From contig NZ_JAFCJM010000006.1 in the NCBI RefSeq assembly GCF_018130955.1, positions 62,001-126,000 on the forward strand: a stretch of DNA of 64,000 nt. The letters run 5' to 3'. Shown here piece after piece: positions 42,028 through 51,597 of this stretch (position 1 is its first letter; every line of letters starts with the position of its first letter). Source of the DNA: Bradyrhizobium liaoningense. Its GTDB lineage: Bacteria; Pseudomonadota; Alphaproteobacteria; Rhizobiales; Xanthobacteraceae. Under the pieces are notes generated by a model that worked only from the letters and a program-made list of their open reading frames with translations, did not search any database and was not told the DNA's origin. The position numbers and the translations under genes were made by a program.

Positions 42028-43254
42028 TCACTTCTTGACCAGCGGGCAGTCGCTGGCCTCGAGCGGCTTGGCCGCGTCTTCAGGCGCGATGGTGGCGACC
42101 AGCTTGTAGTAGTCCCACGGGCCCTTCGACTCTTCCGGTTTCTTCACCTCGAACAGATAGGCCGGGATCAGGCGGCGGCCGTCGGCGCGCAGCGGGCCCT
42201 TGCCGAACAACGGATCGTCGGTCGGCAGCTCCTTCATCTTGGCGACCACCTTGGCACCGTCGCGCGGATTGCTGCCCAGCGCATCCATCGCCTTCAGGTA
42301 ATGCAGGATCTCCGCATAGAGGCCCGCAACCGTCATCGACGGCATCGATCCCTTGGGCGAGACCTTCTGGAAGCGCTTCGACCATTCGCGGGTCCCATCG
42401 TTGAGATCCCAATAGAAGGATTCGGTGAAGGTCAGGCCCTGCGCGGTCTTCAGCCCGAGCGAGTGCACGTCGTTGATGAACAGCAGAAGTGCGGCGAGCT
42501 TCTGGCCGCCGGCGACGATGCCGAATTCGGCGGCCTGCTTGATCGCGTTGGTGGTGTCTCCGCCCGCGTTGGCAAGGCCGATGACCTTGGCTTTGGAGGA
42601 CTGCGCCTGAAGCAGGAATGAGGAGAAGTCCGACGTATTGAGCGGATGCTTGACGCCGCCGAGCACCTTGCCTCCGGTGGCCGTAACGACGGAGCTGGTG
42701 TCGCGCTCAAGCGCATGGCCGAAGGCATAGTCTGCGGTCAGGAAGAACCAGCTGTCGCCGCCGGCTTTCGTCAGCGCCTTGCCGGTGCCGTTGGCGAGCA
42801 TGTAGGTGTCATAAGTGAAGGACACGGTATTGGGTGTGCAGGCCTTGCCGGTGAGGTCGGCGGTGGCTGCGCCCGAATTGAGCAGCACCGAGTTCTTTTC
42901 CTTGACGAGGTTGCTCACCGCGAGCGCAACGCCGGAGCTCGGCGTGTCGGCGATTGCGTCGACCTTGTCGGCGTCGATCCATTGCCGGGCGATGTTGACG
43001 CCGATGTCAGGCTTGTTCTGGTGGTCGCCGCTGAGAACCTCGATGGTCCAGCCCTTCGCCTTCATGCCGGAATCTTCGACGGCCATCTTCACCGCAGCCA
43101 CCGAGTTCGGGCCGCCGATATCGGCATAGAGGCTCGACATGTCGTTCAACACGCCGATCTTGATGGTCTTGTCTTGAGCGGAGGCCGAGGTGGCAAAGCC
43201 GAGGCCGGCACAGGTCAGGAGCGCGGCGTAGCGCCACGCGTGAGTCTTTTTCAT
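42028..43254 (-). CDS. orphan Liv-type periplasmic binding protein
   Basis: A 408-residue paralogue of the livK product at 28108: signal peptide ALLTCAGLGFATSASA-QDK, then KIGVLNDMSSLYADIGGPNS, and the same ending, SKGPWDYYKL then CPLVKK. It has no transporter genes beside it. It may use the LivGFHM complex encoded 13 kb away, or a system outside the window. Solute unknown. Confidence 0.85.
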   Translation of the reverse strand: MKKTHAWRYAALLTCAGLGFATSASAQDKTIKIGVLNDMSSLYADIGGPNSVAAVKMAVEDSGMKAKGWTIEVLSGDHQNKPDIGVNIARQWIDADKVDAIADTPSSGVALAVSNLVKEKNSVLLNSGAATADLTGKACTPNTVSFTYDTYMLANGTGKALTKAGGDSWFFLTADYAFGHALERDTSSVVTATGGKVLGGVKHPLNTSDFSSFLLQAQSSKAKVIGLANAGGDTTNAIKQAAEFGIVAGGQKLAALLLFINDVHSLGLKTAQGLTFTESFYWDLNDGTREWSKRFQKVSPKGSMPSMTVAGLYAEILHYLKAMDALGSNPRDGAKVVAKMKELPTDDPLFGKGPLRADGRRLIPAYLFEVKKPEESKGPWDYYKLVATIAPEDAAKPLEASDCPLVKK

Positions 43255-43484
43255 TGTGTTTCCTCCAAACGTTGATGCCGGGACGACTCTCTTTGATGGA
43301 GCCTTTGACCTGCGGCGCGATCGGTTACGACCTAGCTGTTCCCGATAGCCTGTCCAAATGCTTGCGGCAATGCGCTAATCGTAGCGGTCCGGGATAGCGG
43401 TTAACTCTTCCGGTCGGCTGCCTGGCGCAATTTTCAGGAACCCGCGCATGTGGGCGGGCGGTCACACGACCAGTATGCGGACAC

Positions 43485-44225
43485 CTACGCCGGCGGGCGG
43501 AAGCTCATCAGCGTCCGGGTCTTGTAGTCGTAGAACTTTCCGGTCTCGGTCCAATCCGGCGCGCACATCGGCACAATGAATTCGGCGACCTGTTCCGGGG
43601 TGTCCAACGTCGTCGGATCCTCGCCCGGCATCAGCGTGGCGCGCATGCGGGTGCGGATCGGGCCGGGGTTGAACAGGTTGATGCGCAGTTTGGTGCTTGC
43701 AGTCTCCTGCGCCCAGGCGCGCGCCAGCGTCTCCAGCGCGGCCTTGGAGGCGGCGTAGGGACCGACATAGGCGGTCGCCTTGTTGGCGGCGCCCGATGTG
43801 ATGAATACCGCGCGGCCTGCATCGGACTGCTTCAGCAGCGGATCCATGCAGCGGATGAGCTGGAAGTTCGCGGAGACGTTGACCGCCATCACGTCGTTGA
43901 AGGTCTTGAGCTCGATATGGCCGAGCGGCGAGGAGGGGCCGAGCACGCCGGCATTGCCGATGAGGATATCGAGCTTGCCGTAACGTTCATGCAAGCCGGC
44001 GCCGAGCCGCGCGATGCCGTCGGAATCGGTGAGGTTGAGCGGCACCAGCGTCGCGCTGCCGCCGTCCTTGCGTATCTCGTCGTCGAGTTCCTCGAGCCCG
44101 CCCTGCGTGCGCGCGACCGCCACGATATGCGCGCCGGCTTTCGCGAGCGCGAGTGCGGTGGCGTAGCCGATGCCGCGCGAGGCGCCGGTGACGAGAGCGA
44201 TGCGGTTGGCGAGGGGTTTTGTCAT
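43485..44225 (-). CDS. classical SDR oxidoreductase
   Basis: A 246-residue SDR: TGASRGIGYATALALAKAGAH, NAGVLGPSSPL, and the active site TSGAANKATAYVGPYAASKAAL (S-Y-K complete). NAD(P)-dependent; substrate unclear. Length and motifs match the FabG-like group. Confidence 0.85.
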   Translation of the reverse strand: MTKPLANRIALVTGASRGIGYATALALAKAGAHIVAVARTQGGLEELDDEIRKDGGSATLVPLNLTDSDGIARLGAGLHERYGKLDILIGNAGVLGPSSPLGHIELKTFNDVMAVNVSANFQLIRCMDPLLKQSDAGRAVFITSGAANKATAYVGPYAASKAALETLARAWAQETASTKLRINLFNPGPIRTRMRATLMPGEDPTTLDTPEQVAEFIVPMCAPDWTETGKFYDYKTRTLMSFRPPA

Positions 44226-44278
44226 GGCGGGGTTTTACAGGCGTGGACGGCCGGGACAAGCCCCTACGCAACAGTCAT

Positions 44279-44378
44279 TCCGGGCGCGGTCCGCAGGACC
44301 GAACCCGGAATCCAGAGCTTACAATACGAGATCGAGATCCCGGGTTCGATGCTTCGCATCGCCCCGGGATGACGGCTG
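44279..44378. repeat. intergenic repeat (second CCCCGGGATGAC copy)
   Basis: CATTCCGGGCGCGG, then AACCCGGAATCCAGAG, and GGGTTCGATGCTTCGCATCG followed by CCCCGGGATGAC. The last part repeats 41986-42020 with one change, and the first part makes an inverted CCGGG pair. Noncoding, between the SDR gene and purF. Confidence 0.6.
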
Positions 44379-44383
44379 CGCTG

Positions 44384-45907
44384 TCAGCTCGCCTCAGCCA
44401 GCAGCGACAATTGCCGCGGCTGCGGCTCGACCTGGGTCCGGTCGGTGAGGTGGGTCGGATAGGCGCCGGTGAAGCAGTGATCCGAGAATTTTGGATTGGC
44501 CGGATCGCGGCCGGGCTCGCCCATCGCGCGATACATGCCGTCGATCGACAGGAAGGCGAGCGAGTCCGCGCCGATGATCTCGCGCATCTCCTCCAGCGAA
44601 TGGGTCGCAGCCAGGAGGCCGTCGCGATCGGGCAGGTCGATGCCGTAATAGTCGGGATAGAGGATCGGCGGCGAAGCGAGGCGGAAGTGCACCTCGGTCG
44701 CGCCGGCGTCGCGCATCATGCGCACGATCTTCTTCGAGGTCGTGCCGCGCACCAGCGAGTCGTCGATCAGGATGATGCGCTTGCCCTCGATCGCGGCGCG
44801 GTTTGCCGAGTGCTTCATGCGCACGCCGGATTCGCGGATCGCCTGCGTCGGCTGGATGAAGGTGCGCCCGACATAATGGTTGCGGATGATGCCAAGCTCG
44901 AACGGCACGCCGGAATGCTGGCTGTAGCCGACCGCGGCGGGCACGCCGGAATCCGGCACCGGCACCACGACGTCGACCGGCACGTGGCTCTCGCGCGCGA
45001 GCTGCGCGCCAAAGGCCTTGCGCACCTCGTAGACCGAGCGGCCGTGGACGATGGAATCCGGCCGCGAGAAGTAGATGTATTCGAAGATGCAGGGCCGCGG
45101 CGCCATCGGCGGGAACGGCTTGTGGATGTCCTGGCCGTTCTCGTCGAACACGATGACTTCGCCGGGCTCGATGTCGCGGACGAAGCGCGCGCCGATGATG
45201 TCGAGCGCGCAGGTCTCCGACGTCAGGATCGGGCAGCCGTCGAGATCGCCGAGCACCAGCGGGCGAATGCCGCGCGGATCGCGCGCGCCGATCAGCTTCT
45301 TGTTGGTCAGCGACACCAGCGCATAGGCGCCTTCGATGGCGCGCAGCGCATCGACATAACGTTCGATGAAGCGGCTGCGCTTGGATTGCGCGACCAGGTG
45401 CAGGATCACCTCGGTATCGGTGGTCGACTGCATCATCGCGCCGTTCCTGACGAGCTCGCGGCGCAGCGTCAGGCCGTTGGTGAGATTGCCGTTATGGGCG
45501 ACGGCGAGGCCGCCGGCGTTCAGCTCGGCGAACAGCGGCTGCACGTTGCGCAAAATGGTGGCGCCCGTGGTGGAGTAGCGGACATGGCCGACCGCGACAC
45601 TGCCGGGCAGGCGGTCGATCACCTCGCGGCGGGAGAAGGTGTCGCCGACGAGGCCGAGGCGGCGCTCGGAATGAAAGCGGTTGCCGTCGTAGGAGACGAT
45701 GCCTGCGGCTTCTTGGCCGCGGTGCTGAAGGGCGTGAAGACCGAGGGCGGTGATGGCGGCGGCATCGGGATGGCCGTAGATGCCGAAGACGCCGCATTCC
45801 TCGCGGAGCGTATCCCCCTCCAGATCGTCCTGAAGCTCGATTGCGGCTGGGCCCAAGGACCCGTTCAAGTCGAGATTTAGCTGGGCGTTCCGGTCAGGGT
45901 TTTGCAT
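44384..45907 (-). CDS. purF: amidophosphoribosyltransferase PurF
   Basis: A 507-residue enzyme with an N-terminal propeptide of about 37 residues before the catalytic Cys (REE-CGVFGIYG, Cys38) and the phosphoribosyltransferase motif RIILIDDSLVRGTTS. It converts PRPP and glutamine to phosphoribosylamine, the first step of purine synthesis. Only one Cys (DHCFTGAYPT) remains of the CxxC that binds Fe-S in Bacillus PurF. AAGGA precedes the chosen ATG. Follows cvpA by 31 bp, as in E. coli. Confidence 0.93.
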   Translation of the reverse strand: MQNPDRNAQLNLDLNGSLGPAAIELQDDLEGDTLREECGVFGIYGHPDAAAITALGLHALQHRGQEAAGIVSYDGNRFHSERRLGLVGDTFSRREVIDRLPGSVAVGHVRYSTTGATILRNVQPLFAELNAGGLAVAHNGNLTNGLTLRRELVRNGAMMQSTTDTEVILHLVAQSKRSRFIERYVDALRAIEGAYALVSLTNKKLIGARDPRGIRPLVLGDLDGCPILTSETCALDIIGARFVRDIEPGEVIVFDENGQDIHKPFPPMAPRPCIFEYIYFSRPDSIVHGRSVYEVRKAFGAQLARESHVPVDVVVPVPDSGVPAAVGYSQHSGVPFELGIIRNHYVGRTFIQPTQAIRESGVRMKHSANRAAIEGKRIILIDDSLVRGTTSKKIVRMMRDAGATEVHFRLASPPILYPDYYGIDLPDRDGLLAATHSLEEMREIIGADSLAFLSIDGMYRAMGEPGRDPANPKFSDHCFTGAYPTHLTDRTQVEPQPRQLSLLAEAS

Positions 45908-45938
45908 CTCGTCCTTCTCGCCTCTGTTCGGGCTCAAA

Positions 45939-46568
45939 TCAACGCGCCGCAGGTTTCTCGATCAGCTTCTTGAGGCTGTCACGAGCCGGTTTACTGTAGC
46001 CGTCGCTGCCGCCCGAAGGCTGCTGCTCGGAATCAGCTTGGTCATCATCTGGTTTGTTTTTCTTGAATCTCTTCAAGATGGTGTTCTCGGGGTCGTCCGG
46101 CAAGAGCGACTTGAGCCATTCTCCGGTCGAATCGAGCACCGTGCGGGACTTTGCGCCGCGGACCCAGTCCGGCTGCTGCTTGTCTGGAACCAGCCAGATG
46201 AAGAACTGGTAAGCGACCACAACGATCAGGAGGCCTCGGGCGAGGCCGAACAGGAACCCGAGCGTGCGGTCCAGCGCGCCGATCCGGGAATCCAGGATCA
46301 TGTCGGAGATGCGCACCGTGATCACGGAGACCACGATCAGCGTGCCCACGAACACGCCGGCGACCACCACGACGCTCGCCACCGTGTCGTTGTTGAAATA
46401 GGTTTTTGCCGTCGGCAGCAGCTTCGAGAACGAGTACAGCGTGACGATGGCGGCTGCGCCCCAGGCCGCGATCGACAGGATTTCGCGCATGAAGCCGCGA
46501 ACCAGGGCCAACAGGCCGGACACGAGCATGACGCCGAGCAGGATCAAATCGAGGATTGTAATCGGCAT
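45939..46568 (-). CDS. cvpA: CvpA-family membrane protein
   Basis: A 209-residue protein with four membrane helices in the first ~130 residues (LDLILLGVMLVSGLLALVRG ...) and a charged tail (FKKNKPDDDQADSEQQPSGG). CvpA is needed for colicin V export and for envelope stress tolerance in E. coli. The cvpA-purF pair is a conserved bacterial gene order. Confidence 0.88.
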   Translation of the reverse strand: MPITILDLILLGVMLVSGLLALVRGFMREILSIAAWGAAAIVTLYSFSKLLPTAKTYFNNDTVASVVVVAGVFVGTLIVVSVITVRISDMILDSRIGALDRTLGFLFGLARGLLIVVVAYQFFIWLVPDKQQPDWVRGAKSRTVLDSTGEWLKSLLPDDPENTILKRFKKNKPDDDQADSEQQPSGGSDGYSKPARDSLKKLIEKPAAR

Positions 46569-46736
46569 CGGCTGGTCTGGTCCGCTCGTACTCTCAAAGG
46601 CGTTTTGCGAATCGGCGTTCTGGCCGCCGCCCTAACTGACGGGCAGACGGCGGTCCCGGCAAGGCCGGAGCCACGCAATCCCATGCTGCTTTTGTGCCGG
46701 CTGTATAGCGGCGGGGGCGGGCAACGTCACCTCCAC

Positions 46737-48182
46737 CTAGCCCTCTCCACGGCGGAATCTCGCGGGTGTGGCATTTTTCTCGGTCTGGGCGCCGGATTCG
46801 CCCCTGCGGGAGCCGCGGGCGGCAATCTCGGCCACCAGGGTGGTCAGGCTGCCGATGGCGTTCAGGGACAGCCCGGCGTCGCCGCCAGCCTCGCCCCGGG
46901 CCGATTCGGGCAGGATGGCGCGGCCGAAGCCGAGCTTTGCCGCCTCCTTCAGCCGTGCGGCGGTCTGGGCCACCGGCCGAACCACGCCGGAGAGCGAAAT
47001 CTCGCCGAAATAGACGGCATCGGTCGGTAACGGCGCGTTTACCAAGGATGACACCAGGGCCGCTGCAGCGGCGAGGTCCGCCGCCGGCTCGTTGATGCGC
47101 AGGCCGCCGGCGACGTTCAGGTAGACATCGTGGCCGGACAGCTTGACCCCGCAATGGGCCTCCAGCACCGCCAGCACCATGGACAGCCGGCTCGGGTCCC
47201 AGCCGACCACCGCACGGCGCGGCGTGCCGAGCGAGGTGGGCGCCACCAGCGCCTGCAACTCCACCAGCACGGGCCGCGTGCCCTCGATGCCGGCAAACAC
47301 CGCCGTGCCGGGGGTGCCGAGATCGCGCTCGGACAAGAACAGCTCGGATGGGTTGGTGACCTCGCGCAGGCCCAGGCCCGTCATCTCGAACACGCCGATC
47401 TCGTCGGTCGGACCGAAACGGTTCTTCACGGCGCGCAGGATGCGGAATTGCTGCGAGCCTTCGCCCTCGAACGACATCACCGCGTCGACCATGTGCTCGA
47501 CGACGCGGGGGCCGGCGATCTGGCCGTCCTTGGTGACGTGGCCGACCAGGATGATGGCGGCGCCGGTCTTCTTGGCAAAACGGATCAGCGCCTGCGCCGA
47601 GGCACGCACCTGTGTCACCGTGCCGGGTGCGGATTCCACCGTGTCGGTCCACATGGTCTGGATGGAGTCAATCACGATCAGCCGGGGGACCGCACCCTCG
47701 GACAGCGTGGAGACGATGTCCTCGACCGACGTCTCGGCCGCAAGCTGCACCGGCGCATCCGACAGGCCGAGCCGCTCGGCGCGCAGCCGCACCTGCGCGA
47801 TCGCCTCTTCGCCGGAGATATAGACGATGCGATGGCCGGCGCGCGCCAGCAGGCTGGTCGCCTGCGTCAGCAGCGTCGACTTGCCGATGCCGGGATCGCC
47901 GCCGACCAGCAGCACCGAACCGCGCACAAAACCGCCGCCGGTGACGCGGTCGAGCTCGGTCATCCCTGAGGACAGGCGCGGGGCATCCGGGCTCTTTCCG
48001 GAGAGGCTCTCCAGCGCAAACGTCCGGCCCTTGCGCTTGGAGCGGATCGACACCGGCACGCTGCCGCTCGTGTCCTCTTCGGCGAGCGTATTCCACTCGC
48101 CGCAGGACTCACACTTGCCCTGCCAGCGGTTATAGGCCGCGCCGCAGTTCTGGCAGACGAAGGAGAGGGTGCTTTTGGCCAT
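46737..48182 (-). CDS. radA: DNA repair protein RadA
   Basis: A 481-residue protein: N-terminal zinc finger (CxxC ... CESCGEW), RecA-like ATPase with Walker A GGDPGIGKSTLL, the RadA-specific KNRFGPTDEIGVF, and a Lon-type C-terminal domain. RadA drives branch migration in recombinational repair. The start MAKSTLSFVCQ at 48182 is chosen over upstream codons. Confidence 0.94.
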   Translation of the reverse strand: MAKSTLSFVCQNCGAAYNRWQGKCESCGEWNTLAEEDTSGSVPVSIRSKRKGRTFALESLSGKSPDAPRLSSGMTELDRVTGGGFVRGSVLLVGGDPGIGKSTLLTQATSLLARAGHRIVYISGEEAIAQVRLRAERLGLSDAPVQLAAETSVEDIVSTLSEGAVPRLIVIDSIQTMWTDTVESAPGTVTQVRASAQALIRFAKKTGAAIILVGHVTKDGQIAGPRVVEHMVDAVMSFEGEGSQQFRILRAVKNRFGPTDEIGVFEMTGLGLREVTNPSELFLSERDLGTPGTAVFAGIEGTRPVLVELQALVAPTSLGTPRRAVVGWDPSRLSMVLAVLEAHCGVKLSGHDVYLNVAGGLRINEPAADLAAAAALVSSLVNAPLPTDAVYFGEISLSGVVRPVAQTAARLKEAAKLGFGRAILPESARGEAGGDAGLSLNAIGSLTTLVAEIAARGSRRGESGAQTEKNATPARFRRGEG

Positions 48183-48332
48183 CGGGGGTCTGTGCGCGAG
48201 TCGCGTTTTGTTCAGGTGTGCTGATAGCACGGATACACCGATTGTTAGCCGTAAGTCGGCGCACCGGGATCTGCTTTGCCAAATGTTAGCGGACGCGGGG
48301 CCAACCTCGGATCAATTCGGGGTGGCGAAAAA

Positions 48333-49493
48333 ATGTCGAGGCTTTTGAGCGTTTTGATTGCCGCAGGGCTAGCCTGCGGTCTGCTCGCGTCGTCTGGCGG
48401 GGCGATGGCCGGCAGCGCCGAGCTCAAGGTCGTCTTCGTCAATCCCGGCAAGACCGGTGAGGTCTACTGGGACATGGTCTCCGGGACCATGAAGGCCGCC
48501 GGCCGCAAGCTCAACATGAATGTCGAGGTGCTCGTAGCCGAGCGCAACTTCCGCACCATGCAGGAGCTTGGCCTCAGTGTCGTTGCCCGTGCGGACAAGC
48601 CCGATTTCCTGATCCTGTCCAACGAGGAATCCGCGGCCGTGCCGGTCCTCGAAGCGGCGGAAGCCGCCGGGATCAAGACCCTGTTCTTGTCGAACACGCT
48701 GATCGGCGCTGATGCGGCCCGGCTCGGGCCGCCTCGCGCGAAGCTGAAGATGTGGCTCGGCGACATCACGACCGATCTGCAGACCGCCGGCACGCGCATG
48801 GCGAATGCGCTCATCGACGCTGCGCGCAGCGAAAAATGGCAGAGCCCGGACGGCAGGATCCACATCCTCGGCATCGGCGGCGACGAAATCACGCCGGCTT
48901 CGATCGCCCGCAATGCCGGGCTCGACCTTGCCGTGGCCGCAGCACCCGACGTGGTGGTCGACCGCATGCTGTTCGCCAACTGGACGCAGTCGGAGGCCGA
49001 GCAGGTCACCGCCAATTATCTGGGCTGGGCCGTGCGCAAGGGCATCCGTCCCGCAGGCGTGTGGGCCGGCAACGATCCGATGGCGCTTGGCGCCATCAAG
49101 GCGGCGGTGGCCGCCGGGCTCGAACCGGGCAAGGACCTTCAGATCGTCGGTCTCAACTGGTCGGAGGACGCGCTGCGCGAGATCAAGGCGGGGCGGATGC
49201 TCCTGACGGACGGCGGTCATTTCCTGCTCGGCGGCTGGTCGATGGTGCTGTTGCGCGACTACGCCGATGGCTGCGATTTCGGCGCCGTCTCGCCGCATGT
49301 GCAGGTCAAGACGTCGGCGATCACGCGCGACAATCTTGCCTCGGTCGACACCCTGATCAAGACCCGCGCCTTCGACCAGATCAACTTCGCGCGTTTCAGG
49401 GCCAAGGCCGGCGCTTGCGGCCAGTATGATTTCTCGATCGCCGCATTGATCGCCTCCATGTCGCCGAACGGCGTCCGGGCGTCGAACGAATGA
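48333..49493 (+). CDS. periplasmic sugar-binding-like protein (type I PBP)
   Basis: A 386-residue exported protein: signal peptide (SVLIAAGLACGLLASSGGAMA), then the RbsB/TorT-like fold ELKVVFVNPGKTGEVYWDMV ... GNDPMALGAIKAAVAAGLEP. The stop overlaps the start of the GGDEF-EAL gene (ATGA), so the two are translated together. Probably a periplasmic sensor partner that feeds a ligand signal to that enzyme, not a transporter subunit. Confidence 0.78.
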   Translation: MSRLLSVLIAAGLACGLLASSGGAMAGSAELKVVFVNPGKTGEVYWDMVSGTMKAAGRKLNMNVEVLVAERNFRTMQELGLSVVARADKPDFLILSNEESAAVPVLEAAEAAGIKTLFLSNTLIGADAARLGPPRAKLKMWLGDITTDLQTAGTRMANALIDAARSEKWQSPDGRIHILGIGGDEITPASIARNAGLDLAVAAAPDVVVDRMLFANWTQSEAEQVTANYLGWAVRKGIRPAGVWAGNDPMALGAIKAAVAAGLEPGKDLQIVGLNWSEDALREIKAGRMLLTDGGHFLLGGWSMVLLRDYADGCDFGAVSPHVQVKTSAITRDNLASVDTLIKTRAFDQINFARFRAKAGACGQYDFSIAALIASMSPNGVRASNE

Positions 49494-51583
49494 CGCAGGA
49501 CGACGCGACAACCGGATCTGCGCCGCCCGCGCGCACCGCGGCGGTCGCGCCGCGCTCGGTCATCCGTTCGATGATCTGGGCGACCGTGCCTGCACTCCTG
49601 CTGGTGCAACTGCTCGCCTCGGCCGGCATCGAGGTGTCCAGCTTCCTGTCGCAGATGCGCCAGCTCGACGCCCGCATCGCCCGGGCGGCCGAAAGCCGCG
49701 CGCACCTCATTGCAGAACCGCTGTGGAAGCTGCGCTATGCGCAGGTCACCAACGTGCTCGGCGAGATCCTGCACGATGAGGCGATCTCGGCGGCGATCGT
49801 CTATGACGATACCGGCGCCGTCGTTGCCCGCGTGCCGGCACAGTCGGCAACATCAGGCACCGCCGTGGTGTCGCGCCCGATCGACTACAGCAATGGCAAC
49901 ATCACGGTCCAGGCCGGCCGCATCGCGATCGCCTATTCCTACGGTGCGATCTATGCGGAGACGGGCAAGGCGCTGGCGCGGCTCTTCGTCGCCGGCCTGC
50001 TCGCGACACTGGTGACGCTGCTTGCGATGCGGATCTCGGCCAACGCCTTCATCGGCAAGCCGCTTGCGGCGATGATGTCGGCGATCCAGCGCAGCAAGCG
50101 CGACGGCCGGGCCTATCAGGCCGACATCTCCTCGACCAACGAATTCGGGCAGTTGGCGCAGGCCTTCAACGCCATGCAGCACACGACGTCGGATGCGCTG
50201 GAGCAGCTCCGTCATCTCGCCTGGCACGATCCGCTGACGGGATTGCCGAACCGGAGGTCGCTGACCGAGCGGCTGGCGATCCTGGGCCGGACCGCGCGCA
50301 CCCACGATGCGCTGATTTCCTTCTGCTTCATCGATCTCGACGATTTCAAGGGCATCAACGACACATTTGGCCATGACGCGGGTGACCGGTTCCTGGTGCA
50401 CATCGCGGGTGTCTTGCGCGGTGCGGTCGATGAAAACGACTGGGTCGCCCGGCTCGGCGGCGACGAATTCGTCGTCATCCGCCCTGATGTCGCCGACGAG
50501 CAGGCCGCACACGCGTTCGCCGCGCGATTGCTGGAGGCCATCTCCGAGCCGATCCGGCTGCATGACAAGCAGGTGGTGCCGCGCGCCTCGATCGGGCTTG
50601 CGGTGCGCCGTGCCGACGATCCCGAACTGTCGCATCTTCCGGCGCTCGCCGACATCGCGCTCTACCACGCCAAGAGCAAGGCGCCCGGCACCATCGCGGT
50701 GCTCAACGAGGAGCTGCAGCGCGACTATCGCCGTCGCCGCGAGCTCGAGCTCGCGATCCCCGCCGGCTTTGCCGCGTGCGAGTTCGAGGTCTGGTATCAG
50801 AGCCAGGTCGATCTCGACACCAGCGAGGTGATCGGCCTCGAAGCGCTGATCCGCTGGCGTCATCCCGACCTTGGCGTCATTTCGCCCGCCGAGTTCCTGC
50901 CGCTGATCGAGCGCAGCGGCAACGCCTCGCGGCTCACCAATTATGTGCTGACCGACGCCTGTCACGCGCTCAACCGCCTTGCGGCCGCGGGCCGGCCGGA
51001 GATCCGCATCGCCATCAACCTGCCGCCGTCGGAGTTGGCGGACCAGTCCTTTGCCGACCACATGCAGGAGACCTGCGACCGTCTCGGTGTTGCGCCATCG
51101 TCGCTGGAGCTGGAGATCACGGAAGGCTCGCTGATCAACAACATCGCCAGCGCCTCCGAGACGCTGCGGCGGTTGCGTGCAATGGGAGCGACGATCGCGC
51201 TCGACGATTTCGGCACCGGCTACAGCTCGCTGGCGCATCTGCGGCGTTTTCCGCTCGACAAGGTCAAGATCGACAAGGCGTTCATCAGCGACATCCCCGA
51301 CAGTGCCGAGGACAAGGCGATCGTCGGCGTCATCGCCTCGCTCGCCGGCACGCTGGACCTGACGCTGGTGGCCGAAGGTATCGAACGCGCCGAGCAGGCG
51401 CAGGCGATGACCGAGATGAGCGTGCGGTACGGGCAGGGCTATTTCTATCAGCGTCCGCAGCCGCTGGACGCAGTGCTCAAGCTGCTTGCGGACGGGCGGG
51501 CGGTTGCGGGCGGGACGTCCAGGGTGCTCGCGGTGAGCCCGTCCCTGGTGCCGGAATTGTGGGTGCCTGAACCGGCCGAGTGA
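49490..51583 (+). CDS. membrane diguanylate cyclase / c-di-GMP phosphodiesterase (GGDEF-EAL)
   Basis: A 697-residue protein: helix 1 (~27-50), a ~115-residue periplasmic sensor, helix 2 (~165-185), HAMP-like segment, GGDEF domain with intact RLGGDEFVVI (~325), and EAL domain with EALIRW, ITEGSLI, DDFGTGYSSL, KIDKAF and VAEGIE all present. Both domains look catalytically competent, so the output depends on the sensor. Coupled to the binding protein upstream. Confidence 0.92.
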   Translation: MTQDDATTGSAPPARTAAVAPRSVIRSMIWATVPALLLVQLLASAGIEVSSFLSQMRQLDARIARAAESRAHLIAEPLWKLRYAQVTNVLGEILHDEAISAAIVYDDTGAVVARVPAQSATSGTAVVSRPIDYSNGNITVQAGRIAIAYSYGAIYAETGKALARLFVAGLLATLVTLLAMRISANAFIGKPLAAMMSAIQRSKRDGRAYQADISSTNEFGQLAQAFNAMQHTTSDALEQLRHLAWHDPLTGLPNRRSLTERLAILGRTARTHDALISFCFIDLDDFKGINDTFGHDAGDRFLVHIAGVLRGAVDENDWVARLGGDEFVVIRPDVADEQAAHAFAARLLEAISEPIRLHDKQVVPRASIGLAVRRADDPELSHLPALADIALYHAKSKAPGTIAVLNEELQRDYRRRRELELAIPAGFAACEFEVWYQSQVDLDTSEVIGLEALIRWRHPDLGVISPAEFLPLIERSGNASRLTNYVLTDACHALNRLAAAGRPEIRIAINLPPSELADQSFADHMQETCDRLGVAPSSLELEITEGSLINNIASASETLRRLRAMGATIALDDFGTGYSSLAHLRRFPLDKVKIDKAFISDIPDSAEDKAIVGVIASLAGTLDLTLVAEGIERAEQAQAMTEMSVRYGQGYFYQRPQPLDAVLKLLADGRAVAGGTSRVLAVSPSLVPELWVPEPAE

Positions 51584-51597
51584 GTGTATCCGGGCGC

